Shown here in pieces: positions 1 to 10,174 of a stretch of DNA of 64,000 nucleotides (position 1 is the first letter of the stretch; every line of letters starts with the position of its first letter). Below the pieces are notes generated by a model. That model was given only the letters and a program-made list of their open reading frames with translations. It was not told the origin of the DNA and did no database searches. A program made the position numbers and the translations under genes. Source of the DNA: Rhynchopus euleeides (taxonomy: Eukaryota > Euglenozoa > Diplonemea > Diplonemida > Diplonemidae); NCBI GenBank assembly GCA_963210315.1, contig OY723318.1:682001-746000 (forward strand). The letters are read 5' to 3'.

Positions 1-505
1 TCGGGCTTGGAAGTTGGTTCGTAGTTTTGACCACCAATGCCTAATGTGTTGGCAGTCTTGTTTGACTGGTGCTTGCAGTACGCGGTGGCGGGCGGACCGG
101 GCCGGAGGGGGCGCGAAGCGCCCCCGTCCGCGCGAAGCGCGGCCGGCCCGGTCCGCCCGCCACCGCGTACTGCAAGCACCAGTCAAACACGGCCGCCGCA
201 GAGATGCAACAAAAAGCTTCCGTCGAGGTACCACCAGCGAGCTTGGTCCGGCTTGGAAGTTGGTTCGTAGTTTTGACCACCAATGCCTAATGTGTTGGCA
301 GTCTTGTTTGACTGGTGCTTGCAGTACGCGGTGGCGGGAGGACCGGGCCGGAGGGGGCGCGAAGCGCCCCCGTCCGCGCGAAGCGCGGCCGGCCCGGTCC
401 TCCCGCCACCGCGTACTGCAAGCACCAGTCAAACACGGCCGCCGCAGAGATGCAACAAAAAGCTTCCGTCGAGGTACCACCAGCGAGCTTGGCTCCAATC
501 CCTGA
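1..505. repeat. 246-bp tandem duplication carrying a long GC-rich palindrome
   Basis: Two copies of a 246-bp unit (base 21 aligns with base 267) fill this interval; the first touches the window edge, so there may be more copies to the left. Each holds an inverted repeat of about 47-bp arms (near 59-105 with 143-189, and 305-351 with 389-435). Between the arms lie two small hairpins with GAA loops, of the form GCGCGAAGCGC. The copies differ by a paired change that keeps the palindrome intact: C93/G155 in copy 1, A339/T401 in copy 2. Short reading frames cross the unit but look non-coding. Confidence 0.9.
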
Positions 506-511
506 TGAGGC

Positions 512-700
512 CATCATCGGATCACTAGCCGTGTTTAGTGACTTACACAGGCTATCAAATAACGTTACCGATTTTCGGATAACGTTATTCGGCCGTTCTG
601 GAACGTTATTAACGGTAAGTTATTTTACCGAAAAAATAACGGTATTACCGTTACTGGTAACGCAATACCGCCCGATGTATGTTGAATCTTTAGGAATTGC
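512..700. repeat. Cluster of AACGTTA-type inverted short repeats
   Basis: From about 545 to 665 the AT-rich motif TAACGTTA or TAACGGTA recurs in both orientations. It is preceded by CACTAGCCGTG, which resembles the ends of the TA-flanked elements at 27086, 32868 and 62439 (TA followed by GGGCAG or GGCTG). It is probably one end of a related element; no matching second end was found nearby. Confidence 0.4.
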
Positions 701-825
701 CCTTTGCTGCCACTTCTTCAGACTAGAGGTCGTCGATATCGAAGCAAAGAGGGCCTATACCGATTGACGTGCATCTAGCGTGGTTGGTATACGCTTTTCA
801 GGGCACCATCTGAACCGATTTTTTA

Positions 826-1050
826 AACAAGTTGCGAACGACGAAGCGTAGCGAAGTCGTGAAGTAACGAAGGAAACCGCACGACTGAAAGTTCAGATGG
901 ATCACACCTTCGTGCCACGTCACAGGCTTCTGCAGCCTTTGTCACATGAGTGTACGCTCAACGAAAAGTAGCCCGGGCCTGCATTATTTTGCAGTTGCTG
1001 GGCAGGTGTGTTTCTCTTATGATCGCGGAAGGAGTGCGATTTTCTTGTTT
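826..1050 (+). repeat. R250 dispersed repeat, copy 1
   Basis: A repeat of about 220 bp starting near GACGAAGCGTAGCGAAGTCG, running through CTCAACGAAAAGTAGCCCGG and ending near GGAAGGAGTGCGATTTT. The same order of blocks recurs at 1180-1425 and 38885-39330, with 3' parts alone at 2990-3070 and 12940-13030. No reading frame is kept between copies, so it is probably a non-coding interspersed repeat. Confidence 0.75.
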
Positions 1051-1179
1051 GTTCGGCGCGGCCAAGTAGGTAGAACGTTTTTCTGTGCCTTGAGCTGGAC
1101 ATTGCGACGCCCACTCGCACCAAATTCATCAGACCTGTGATGTGGTGTGCGCAAAGAGTGTGGTCTGCGTTCAACAAAC

Positions 1180-1425
1180 CAACTTTTTTGCCAGTTACGG
1201 GCGGCGAAGCGTAGCGAAGTCGCGAGGTAGCGAAGGAAATCGTACGACTGAAGCTTTAGGATCACCTCTTCACCCCCATGCCACTTTTTTCACACACGGC
1301 CTCAACATAGCCTTGAGACCGGAAGTGTGCGGTCAACAAAAAGCAGCCCAGATCTGTTCTCACACAGTTGCTGGACACAGGGTGTGGTGCTCGCATAAAG
1401 CGAAACGAGTGCGTTTTTCGGCATC
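1180..1425 (+). repeat. R250 dispersed repeat, copy 2
   Basis: Diverged second copy: GGCGAAGCGTAGCGAAGTCG near 1201, GGTCAACAAAAAGCAGCCCAG near 1332 and ATAAAGCGAAACGAGTGCG near 1396. It follows copy 1 head to tail after about 130 bp. Confidence 0.7.
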
Positions 1426-1529
1426 GGTTTGTTGTCACGTTTTGCTGTCACGATCCAGGGAGGGGCACGGGATGTGTTAAGTATTTGTTTGCGTTCTGGA
1501 AGAGAGTGTGTTTTTTTATTCCACCAAAA

Positions 1530-2505
1530 CAGGGGATAAGATAGGTCTGGTTTTCCGGTTTTCAAAACCAGGGTTTCCCGGTTCCCGGTTTTCTGGAAAA
1601 AAAAAAAGGTCGGTCTCATTTTTGGCGGTTTTTTTTGTGATTTTGGGACAGTAAAACAGTCAGAAAAAACGCCATAAAAAAATAGAAAGTGACCCCATCG
1701 TGATCCGCACAGAGCTCCAATAGTCCAAAGAAGGCAGAGAAGCGGAGAAGAAAAATGGACCTAGCGGGTGGCCCGGTGGGTGGTGATGCCCTCGTCATGC
1801 AGGTCTCTTCTGTTTTGAAGGTGCACACATGGTGGACTCCAGCCACCATGTCTAAGAGGGAGTCTAAGACTGCAGTCTGGAGGGCTGAGACGAGAACTCA
1901 AACGACTTTCAAGCAGTCTTGAAGGTCGCCAAGCCTATTGGGGGCAACTAACAGATGAGATTTGTTTGTTGCCTGTCGTCACAGCTAGGTGCCCATCTCT
2001 TCGATAACGGAATGTGTGCAGAGATCTCGTGGACCCTTTGGCCATTCTGTCGTGCACCCACTCCACCCACAACGCACACCTGTCACGAGTGGTCGCTCCC
2101 CCGTCCTCCTCCACCCTGAAGGTTGAACCCTCAAGGACCAGTGATCTCCTGCTGGCCGGGCTGCGATACAGCGAAGCCTTCCTACTTACAAGCGAATCCA
2201 GACTGTAGGGAACAGATGTTCACTACCGTGGCCTCCGGCGGCTGGGGGGCTCCGCCCCCCAGACCCCCCTGTGTAAAAGCATTGCACCAGACCGGTTTTT
2301 TGGGCGAGAGTCCAAACTTTCAAAGCAGCTGCTGCGCCTGCCCCACCAAGCAGCCTCAGTACGACAGGACGCGCGCAGGCACCGGGCCCTCTCAGATTCT
2401 GGGAGGGTTTGCGCGGGTCGCGCGCGCCGAAGGCGCGCGCGAAAAATTTTCAAAACCAGAAAAACCGGAAAACGGCGCCAGAAAAAAAGTCTATCTTATA
2501 CCCTG
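1530..2505. mobile_element. TIR element with 7-bp target duplication
   Basis: The left end reads CAGGGGATAAGATAG and the reverse complement of the right end CAGGGTATAAGATAG, a 15-bp TIR with one mismatch, followed inward by CCGGTTTTC-type repeats in both arms. ACCAAAA flanks both ends (1523-1529 and 2506-2512) as a direct repeat. The CAGGG terminus resembles hAT elements, though 7 bp is one short of the usual hAT duplication. The interior holds a GC-hairpin repeat (2210-2270) and no recognisable transposase. Confidence 0.7.
2210..2270 (+). repeat. GC-hairpin repeat, + orientation
   Basis: Member of a roughly 60-bp family. It begins with GAACAGATGTTC (arms GAACA and TGTTC), continues CACTACCGTGGCCTCCGGCG, and ends with a GC stem-loop of the form GGGGGGC-loop-GCCCCCC followed by AGACCCCCCT. 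Confidence 0.85.
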
Positions 2506-2744
2506 ACCAAAAGAACAAGAGTCAAAAAAAAGGCAGAGTCTCGAAAGAGTCTCTGAAGACGATTCTCCAGGGCATCGACATGAATCACTGGCACACCCCA
2601 TTGACTCCACCAAAGAACAGAATGTTGCCAGCACTCCCTTCAAAGCGGAGTGGATATCACCGACAAACAGCCAACTATCACACATGTCGGTAAGCGAATC
2701 TGATGTTCACACGTTTCTACCATCGGCAGAAGAGTATATCAGAC

Positions 2745-2850
2745 CCCGCCACTCGGCGGGGGGGGGGGGGGGCGGGGGTGGTGTGGTCTAAAAGGGCTGT
2801 CGCCTTGTCAGGCCCCCCCTCCCCACCCCCCCCCCCCCCCCCTTCCCTGC
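2745..2850. other. Paired G-run and C-run low-complexity tract
   Basis: A run of more than 15 G (about 2758-2775) is followed about 55 bp later by a run of more than 15 C (about 2827-2845). The tracts could form a hairpin or quadruplex; nothing coding is seen. Confidence 0.6.
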
Positions 2851-2989
2851 TTCTCCCACCCAACCTAGTTATGTCTGCATCCCCGTGACTTCCTGATTTT
2901 TGTTATTGCCGCGCGCTAGTCCACACAGCACTATCAGTGTACTACCGATATTTTTTTTTGGCTAAACGCACCGCCTTCTGTCCTTGTTT

Positions 2990-3070
2990 GAACTGCAAAG
3001 AAAACAACAGAGGGTATGACCTTGCTGGACAGGGTGTCTATAATAAAGCGAAAGGAGCACGATTTTGGGG
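2990..3070 (+). repeat. R250 repeat, 3' fragment
   Basis: Only the last part of the family is present: TTGCTGGACAGGGTGTCTAT then AATAAAGCGAAAGGAGCACG. It nearly matches 12980-13030. Confidence 0.7.
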
Positions 3071-3507
3071 GGGGGGGGGGCATTGCTGTTTAGGAACTGC
3101 CCTGGCGACGACCCCCCCCTCCAATGCAAGCAGAGATACGACGGTGCACGGATCAGAAAAGGCATCCCCTCGCACTGCGTGGTGCTCCCAAAAAAAATCC
3201 GTTGCCCCCAACTACACCACATCACTCTGTCCCACTGCAATACCCGCTGTATTACGGTACTTTTTCATCCTCCATATACCACAAACACCTCAAAAAACCA
3301 CACAAACGCCCCCCCTCCTCCCTGTTGTACAGACAGTTATCCTGTGCATTGCACCTGGCGCAATGGCTAAAAATCAGGACTCATATTGCGTGGAGAGTTA
3401 TCGGGGAAAGCTTGTCTTTCCCCCTTCCCTTTCGCTTTCGACAAGCACAGCACCGCTTTTTCAAGTTCAATATTTTTTTGCACCATGGGTCGCGGGTCGA
3501 CGTCGCC

Positions 3508-4017
3508 CAGCGATCTCGCGCCTGGTCAGGCAGGTAGGGCAGCTGCCCTACCTATTTAATTTCTGTCCGAATCCTTGGTAGGGCAGGCCTGACCAGCCTG
3601 CCCTACCAAGAATATTATTTCTGATCTGCCCCCGCCCCCCTGGGCCCCACTGGGGCCCAGGTAGCAAGGCTATTCCGGACTATCGACCCACCGAATTTGG
3701 TCGGTGCTTGACATGTCATGGACCATGTCAGCCTGAGAACATGTGTTCACTACCGTGGCCTCCGGCGGCTGGGGGGCTCCGCCCCCCAGACCCCCTGAAG
3801 GCGGTCTGCTGGCTCCTGGATGTCATAAACCGCCTGTGGTACGATAGACACGGATGGTCCACCAGCCGAGCGCCTGTAGTACGAGAAACACAGATGATCC
3901 ACTAGCCGAGCGCTCACGTTCGCGCGCGAAGCGCGCGAATTTTTTTTACCCCCTTTACCAGGTAGGGCAGCTGCCCTACCTATTAAAGTTTTGGGCACGA
4001 GCCCAGCGAGATCACTG
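3508..4017. mobile_element. hAT-like non-autonomous element, copy 1
   Basis: A 510-bp element with ends CAGCGATCTCGC and, on the other strand, CAGTGATCTCGC (12-bp TIR, one mismatch). ACGTCGCC flanks it on both sides (3500-3507 and 4018-4025). The 8-bp duplication and CAG(C/T)G terminus fit the hAT superfamily. Subterminal palindromes of AGGTAGGGCAGCTGCCCTAC type lie near both ends. It contains a GC-hairpin repeat (3737-3796) and a GCGCGCGAAGCGCGC hairpin near 3921. No transposase frame is present, so movement would need a source elsewhere. A copy differing at one noticed base lies at 35845-36354. Confidence 0.93.
3737..3796 (+). repeat. GC-hairpin repeat inside the hAT-like element
   Basis: Same block order as at 2210; the terminal palindrome here reads GAACATGTGTTC. 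It lies wholly within the 510-bp hAT-like element. Confidence 0.85.
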
Positions 4018-4025
4018 ACGTCGCC

Positions 4026-5860
4026 CTTCCGTTTTTGTTAACTCGGGGCCCAGTCTCCCTCCACTTGTGCACTACATCTTTTTATCCTATTCCCCCTCCC
4101 GCCCCCCTCGTGCACGTGGTTCGTGATTGACACCACAGAACTCATTCCCTCGCGACGCAGCACAAAATCGCGAAGTAACGGAGGAAACAAGCTTCATCTT
4201 TCCACCTTAAACTCATCCCGCATGGACTCAGTGCTGCCTGAAGGCACAGTGTGGACACCCCGCAATGCAGTGCCTTGTTGAGCGTGAGCTCGCTGGCAAC
4301 AGCTCGAGCATTCCACCCAGTCAGAATTGTGAGTCGCTCACAGTGCTGGATGAGGGGGTGGGGTGGGAGGGGAGCGACAGGGGAATGTCAGAAAGACGGC
4401 CTTGTTGCCGACAGTTTCGACCTTGCCTTGTCGCGCGTCTCCTCCGCCCCCTCCTTCGTTGTTCCTACATTGGCGTCAGTGAAGTGTGCGCAGCCGAGGC
4501 AGATCGTTCATATTGCCTCCGGCGAGGCTCCACCGCAACGATCCTGGGCGACACCCCGCATTCACGGAGTGTGGCTGTGGCTCCGCCCAGAGATAGATCG
4601 GTTTTTGGAAGGAACGTCTGCCCTTTTCCCCACTCCCCTGAAAAAAAAATTGCTCGTGGGAAATATGTTCGGTGGTCACTCTGCATGCAAATTTCACTAG
4701 CGCAAAGAAGGGAATACCACCGATTCGCCCGAACAAAAGAACCAAAGGAACGCGGCATCGATTCTTTACCCCTGTTTGTGTGCATAGCAGCGAGCACCCA
4801 AGTCTTTTTTGGCGATTTCGCTGAGCAGAAGAGTTGCCAAATGAGGTTGCAGGCGCCATGCACCCACAACCATTGTCGGCACGGCATCGCTGGGTGCAGT
4901 GTCTTGCCGATGGAAATAATGCTTACACAGCCCCCAACCCGTTATCACGCGCAGGAAGAGGGTCTAAGGTTTCTTTCTTGCGAGCATTCGCTCAACAACA
5001 CACAGAAAATGTTTGAAAAACACAACAAAAAAACTCATCCCGGCCGAATATACTGTGCCACCGATACAGCACACTGCCGAATACGAAGGCAAAATCGCGT
5101 CACGGAGGACTGATCCTCGTCTGTGGGAGACCACAGATCGCGAAAGCACAACTTGGCACAAAGGGCTCTCCATAGTTCCGAGAGAAAACCGAGCACCGCC
5201 ATCAAACTGGGAGTGTCGTCTGCGGATTCTTTATAGCAACAAATCAGCGTCGTGATTTCCTATGGGATTGAAGGGAAGGTTACCGGCGTGCCCCCAACCA
5301 GGTGCCGCTGGTGCTTTCCCAAAAGATTGACAATGTGTGTGCGTCTGTGTGTGTAATCGATTGGTTTGTTGCCACCGTTTTAATGTAACTTTGCGATCCA
5401 GGGGGGGGGGTGGTGGTGGTGGTGGTGCAGAGGGGATTTTTTTCCCGCTTCAGAAACTCCCACCCCACCCCACCCCACCCCCCCCTCCTCTCTCCTCACA
5501 CACACGCATACGGCGCGGTGGTCAGCGGTCAGCAGCAGTTTGTGACATGGCAGAAGGAGGGGTCAGCCGGACGCAAAAAGGAAGCGACGACAATGCAACT
5601 GCATGGGGGAGGGGCGCAAAAGAACTGGCAGATTGCAGCCAAATTCTGAAAGCCATGCGAAGCTGTGCAGCGCCTGCCTTGTCATGTCTGTTGGCATCAC
5701 GTCATGGCATGGATCTGAACTGATGTGATGTGTCCATACCCTGACCACAGCGCCGTGTGCTGTGTAGTTAAGCCTGTTCTGAATCAATGTTGTCCCCTAC
5801 CGATATGGCCTCCATGCTGTACGGCACACACGCGCGTGCCCGCGAGAAGAAAAGTAACGT
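4026..5860. other. Gene-free stretch
   Basis: No reading frame here has convincing coding character; the longest (about 280 codons near 4265-5113) is rich in Cys, Arg and Ser and lacks the GC3 bias of the real genes. Around 4147-4190 is a short piece resembling the R250 5' block (TCGCGAAGTAACGGAGGAAA). A G-run and GGT repeats lie at 5400-5428 and CACCCC repeats at 5460-5490. Confidence 0.5.
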
Positions 5861-5969
5861 GGGTCTTCGCTCAGTGTCACCGTGTGTCAAACTGTGTCAC
5901 TTCACAGCCAGGTGGTTGTGAGGCGGCCCGACCTTGCCTCACTTCCCTGCACACCCGAGCGAAGGCCCC
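5861..5969. mobile_element. Small TIR element, GGGNCTTCGCTC family
   Basis: About 109 bp beginning GGGTCTTCGCTC and ending GAGCGAAGGCCCC. The interior (AACTGTGTCACTTCACAGCC, then TTGTGAGGCGG) matches the element at 43291-43403. Diverged relatives occur near 6196-6275, 29555-29645, 29980-30075 and 34400-34500. Confidence 0.65.
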
Positions 5970-7190
5970 AAATGGGTGATTTTCCAAACGGCTTGAAAAA
6001 TCATCTCTTTGTCCGTGTGGCACCTCACGTATTTACCGGTACAATATCCACGGTGCGGCCAGAAGAACGCGAAACGGCATCCCAGATCACCAAGGGATGC
6101 TGTGCACACGGCGTTCAGAACCGTTCAATATTTTGTGTAATTTTTCAGGGTTCTTTCTTGCCCACTGGGGGTGGGAGGGTGGGGCCAACACTCTGTGTCT
6201 GAAACTGTGCCAGCGTGGCGCCCATTCTGTTCCGGGTGGCTCACTTTATTTTCTGCACATATGAGTGAAGGCCTCCAACTCCCTTCCGCCCCGCCCCCTC
6301 CCTGGCCGCCACCTCTGATCATGGGAACAGTTTAAAAACCCCCCTGGTTCTGCAAGTGGTATGTGATAACAGAAGAACAAAAAGAACAAAAAGAAACAGT
6401 GCCCTTTCTCAAGGCATTTCAAACTTTCCCTCAAACCCTGTTCTGTAAAAAGGCCCTTCTACAGAACGACCCAAGCAAACCGTGGGCCCCATATTTACTG
6501 TTACACCCGAGGTAGGCTGTGGTAATACTGTGTCGGGAAACGATTCAGTTTTTTTTTGTCTCAGCTCGCCTTGGAAACTGTACACCCCTTCATCTCCTGT
6601 TCTTCCAAATCAACGCCAAAATTAGCACATTGGCACGTCACGATGCAACAGTTCTGACCTGCTGGCCCTCCACCCCTACTCCCCACCCTTCTTGTTTTTT
6701 TTTATGTTCTTGACATGGGGTGTGTGCCGCGTTAATTTGAACGGGCCCAAGCCAGTGGTCGCGCTAAATATTGGAAAAATCTCCCAAAATTTGGAAATCG
6801 GGAGCGAAAAAACGTACCTGAAAAAGGGGCTCGTTTTTGGGCGGGGAAACCGCGCTTCGTTGCATTTCCGAGCCTCGCCCGGATCGTAGTGGGGTCATTT
6901 TGAAAAAATGGGCTTGTTTGAAGACACTCAAATTTTCCGTCCTGGTTGTCTCTACAGCATGTGATCAGTAACAACCCGGGCTAGGGGCCAGGCACCTGCT
7001 CGGAAAGCAGGGACGGGAGTTCCCCACTCAGCTCAACTGCCAACAACGCCACCAAGTAGGCAAACATGTGCCAGCTTGAGTGCCACCCCTGATACGGCGA
7101 GGGTGTAGCCTGTTCAAGACACTGATGCCAGCACTGGACGTGGGGACCCCACGAAGCATGTTGTATGTGAAACCTCGTGCACACGCTATA
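5970..7190. other. Gene-free stretch with fragments of dispersed repeats
   Basis: No gene is visible. It contains a diverged small-TIR-element relative (6196-6275), a TTCTGTA...TACAGAA hairpin (about 6441-6466), and one R240 core (GGATCGTAGTGGGGTCATTT, about 6883-6902). Confidence 0.5.
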
Positions 7191-7191
7191 C

Positions 7192-7253
7192 AGGGGGGTC
7201 TGGGGGGCGGAGCCCCCCAGCCGCCGGAGGCCACGGTAGTGAGTATCTGTTCC
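7192..7253 (-). repeat. GC-hairpin repeat, first of a spaced pair
   Basis: Minus-orientation copy, followed by GCGTACAGATTCTGTGTGAG; that spacer also occurs next to the copies at 19871 and 32304. The next copy starts 222 bp away at 7414. Confidence 0.85.
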
Positions 7254-7413
7254 TTGCGCCGTAGTAGGAGCGCGTGGGAGTTGCGGGCGTACAGATTCTG
7301 TGTGAGTTGGATGCGTCCTCCTGAGGCTACTGAGAGTGGTCTGGGTCCCATTCGCTGATGTGAACCCAAAGGACTTGGCTACAAGACAGGCACACGCTGC
7401 AGCCTAGTGATAC

Positions 7414-7474
7414 AGGGGGGTCTGGGGGGCGGAGCCCCCCAGCCGCCGGAGGCCACGGTAGTGAACATCTGTTC
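7414..7474 (-). repeat. GC-hairpin repeat, second of a spaced pair
   Basis: Minus-orientation copy ending GTGAACATCTGTTC. It is preceded by a stretch containing ACTTGGCTACAAGACAGG, also found as a variant upstream of the 19871 and 32472 copies. Confidence 0.85.
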
Positions 7475-7680
7475 CGAGCTGAACTCGTGTGGTCGGAGCC
7501 CAGTGCTGCGCGGGAAGCAGTCACTCGGTAGGGAAGGCAAAAGGGGTGCTGAGAGTTTCATGCAAAGCGATGCTTGTGGAAGTTTGGGGAACGGCGAACC
7601 TCAGGGCGTGAAGAGCAGCAGCCATCAAGGCCACCCACCCACCCCCGCCCCGCGGGGCCCATTTTTTTCTCTCCCCGTCT

Positions 7681-8341
7681 CAGGGCGTTCGCTATCGCCC
7701 ACCGCTCCCGTGTGGGGTGGGCGAAGTTTTATTTAGGGTTTTGGGAATTCGGGAAATTTTTTTATCCGTCGGGGAGGCGCCCCTCGGGGGCGCTTCGCGC
7801 CCCCTCGGGAGGTACACATTGGCTACCTCTCCTTGAGAGGGCAGATCACTGCACTTCTGGCAAGGCTGTTAGTACCTCCGAAGACACTAATAGCCTTGCT
7901 TATGAGCGAAACGCGTGGATTGGCAGGGATCGCTGTGCCACACAGTTCGGCTGTCAGGGGGTCTGGGGGGCGGAGCCCCCCAGCCGCCGGAGGCCACGGT
8001 AGTGAACATCTGTTCATTGCGGATGGATAGATTCATGCAACTTGAAAGTACTTGGGCACCAGACATACGCCACAGGGGGGTCTGGGCGGAGCAATACATC
8101 GTACTTTGGGGAAGGCAGTTGTGGTCTCCTTCTGACACTTCCTTCTTCGAGCATTCCCCATCCCCTGAGGCTCGTGATCCCGTGGGCTCTTTCCCACCCA
8201 CCCCCCTTCGGGGGGTGGGGGCCGAGCCCAGAATTTTTTTATCCAACTTCGCCCCCTTGGGCGAAGTTGGGGCGAAGTAAATCCGAACATTTATTTATTT
8301 AGGCGAAGTTGGCCCAACTTCGCCCAGTAGCGAACGCCCTG
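7681..8341. mobile_element. TIR element with GCGAAGTTGGGC subterminal repeats
   Basis: The ends are CAGGGCGTTCGCTA and, from the right, the same 14 bases on the other strand. CCCCGTCT occurs directly left (7673-7680) and, offset by one or two bases, right (8343-8350), fitting an 8-bp target duplication with a small boundary change. GGGCGAAGTT and its complement recur near both ends, mainly on the right. The interior has a GC hairpin (7956-8015), a fragment of one (8074-8092) and GGGGGCGCTTCGCGCCCCC near 7785. It is probably hAT-like and non-autonomous. Confidence 0.65.
7956..8015 (-). repeat. GC-hairpin repeat inside the 7681 element
   Basis: Minus-orientation full copy. A deleted relative at 8074-8092 keeps only CAGGGGGGTCTGGGCGGAGC. 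Confidence 0.85.
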
Positions 8342-8342
8342 G

Positions 8343-10174
8343 CCCCGTCTCTGCCTTCTTTTGAATATTTGAGATCCGTGCGAAACGCCATGGGATCACT
8401 TTCATTTTTTTGGTGCACTTTTTTCATACTGAATTGGGGTACCAAAACTTTTCGAGTTGTGGACAAATCCCTGTTTGCAAATAAAAAACGTACCTCAAAA
8501 AATCGTCGAAAATCCCGGGAGTAGGGAGTGAAGTTAGCGCGACCACTGGCCCAAGCATGTTCATTTTTTTTTGCTTCTTGAGTTGGGTGGTTGAAAGCCA
8601 AGTCATGCCATTATATTTCACTTCGATGAAATCGAAAGCGCCACGCGCTTGTTTGTGTTCCTGCGTTGCCTCCCTTGCCACAAGACCTCCAGCGGGTGTG
8701 TGAGTGGCTGCGGGTGCTCGTATCAGGATCTGCCCGGTGCCCAACATGCGAACTGCGTGTCAAAAAATACCGTGAGCCAAACAGTGGATGTTGCACTCAG
8801 AGCCAGTGCGCTTGATGAGGTCTCCGCTCAAAACTACTCATGTGTGATTATGGAAAACGCCACTGCAAATTTTGCCAAAAGCAAAAAAAATACAACAAAA
8901 ACGTGGCTATTCCATTTTTTTCCTCCCGCGCCCCACGCAATAAACCACAATGTGTGCCCGTGTCTTTCGCCCGGAATACTTCCGTTCAGTCCTGCAATCC
9001 CTTCACCCTGCTGCGAGGGTTTGTGCGTGTTTGCTGTGAAAGCATCGGACGCATCACAAATCATCGCCGGTCGGCAGGAGGGGATATGCATTTGAAACGG
9101 AGTTATTTTTTTCTGCGGAGAAAGGCGGGCTCGATTGTCGGAGTCGGGCGCGTGGTGGGCGATCCGGGATTATGATACGACACGTTTGGCAGGAACACAA
9201 ACATGGGCTGGCCCCAAAGTATATGGTTTTGGCCGTTGGTACAGAATCAACCCACTTGAAGAACAAGCACGCCCATATCCAGCACCCCTGAAAACCGTCG
9301 AAGCCGCCTCAGAACGACTAAAAGGGTCGACGTCAACAAGAACCATGTTAATTGGCCTTTTCGTGGGCACCATTACCCGCCCCCCTGATTTGTCCGGTTG
9401 GATCGTTCTCTTTATTTTAGCACATGCATGTCGCGTGAAAAGTGTAGGAGTGCTTCCGACAACTCTGCTTCTTTTCTGTGTCCAGCTGTCTCGTGTTATG
9501 GGTGTGGGGGATGGGGTGCTACCATAGCACCCACGCTGGGCCCTTGCATCTCGCGCCTGTGGAAGCACACGGATAATCATACGCCGCCAGACACGCCAAA
9601 AACGGTCTGCACAGGTCGCGAGAAAGCAAACACGAGAGACGCTGGGGCAGCACACCCCGTCCCCCACCTTGCCTTGAACTTACCTTAAGCACCCACCTCC
9701 CGCACACACGTCTTCAAGTTACAGCAGCAGCTCCTCTTACCAGGGTCTGCGAGAGGGAGAGGGAGGGAGAGACACAGCCAATAATCAACAGGTCTAGCTG
9801 ACATTTTAGTCTTCAAACAGACTTGTGCCTCAAAAGAAGGGGGGCCGGGCAAAAAGAAGGAGGAATCAACTCGCCGCAGCCCTGTAGCTGTGGAAGGGGG
9901 GGAGTAGCCCGTAAAAAGCGCTGCACCTTCCCCACCGCCCCCACACCCACCCCTTCTGTTTTTGTTGCGGAGTCTTCTTTTGGGGTTGTGCCAGACAGCG
10001 CAGGAAGCTTTTGGGATGCAGATTCATGCGGGGCACAGCGCATCCGCTGTAGGGATGGGCGGGGGGGGTGGGTTATGATCCGCGCAGGAGGATCTCCCAC
10101 ATAAAATGTTGCCACCGCGAAACACACACACACGCACACCCTCCGGCAGACCGAGACACGGCTGTGTCTGTGGG
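8343..10174. other. Gene-free stretch upstream of the first gene
   Basis: No convincing gene. An R240-like core with TTCTTTTGAATATTTGAGAT lies near 8357. A purine run (GAGAGGGAGAGGGAGGGAGAG) lies near 9750. From 9925 to 9975 a C/T-rich tract (ending TTTTTGTTGCGGAG) could serve as splice acceptor for the gene at 10175. Confidence 0.45.

Noticed and set aside
2937-5113. Open frames of 214 and 282 codons at 2937-3581 and 4265-5113
   Set aside because: They lack GC3 bias and domain features, are rich in Cys/Ser/Arg/Pro, and cross dispersed repeats.
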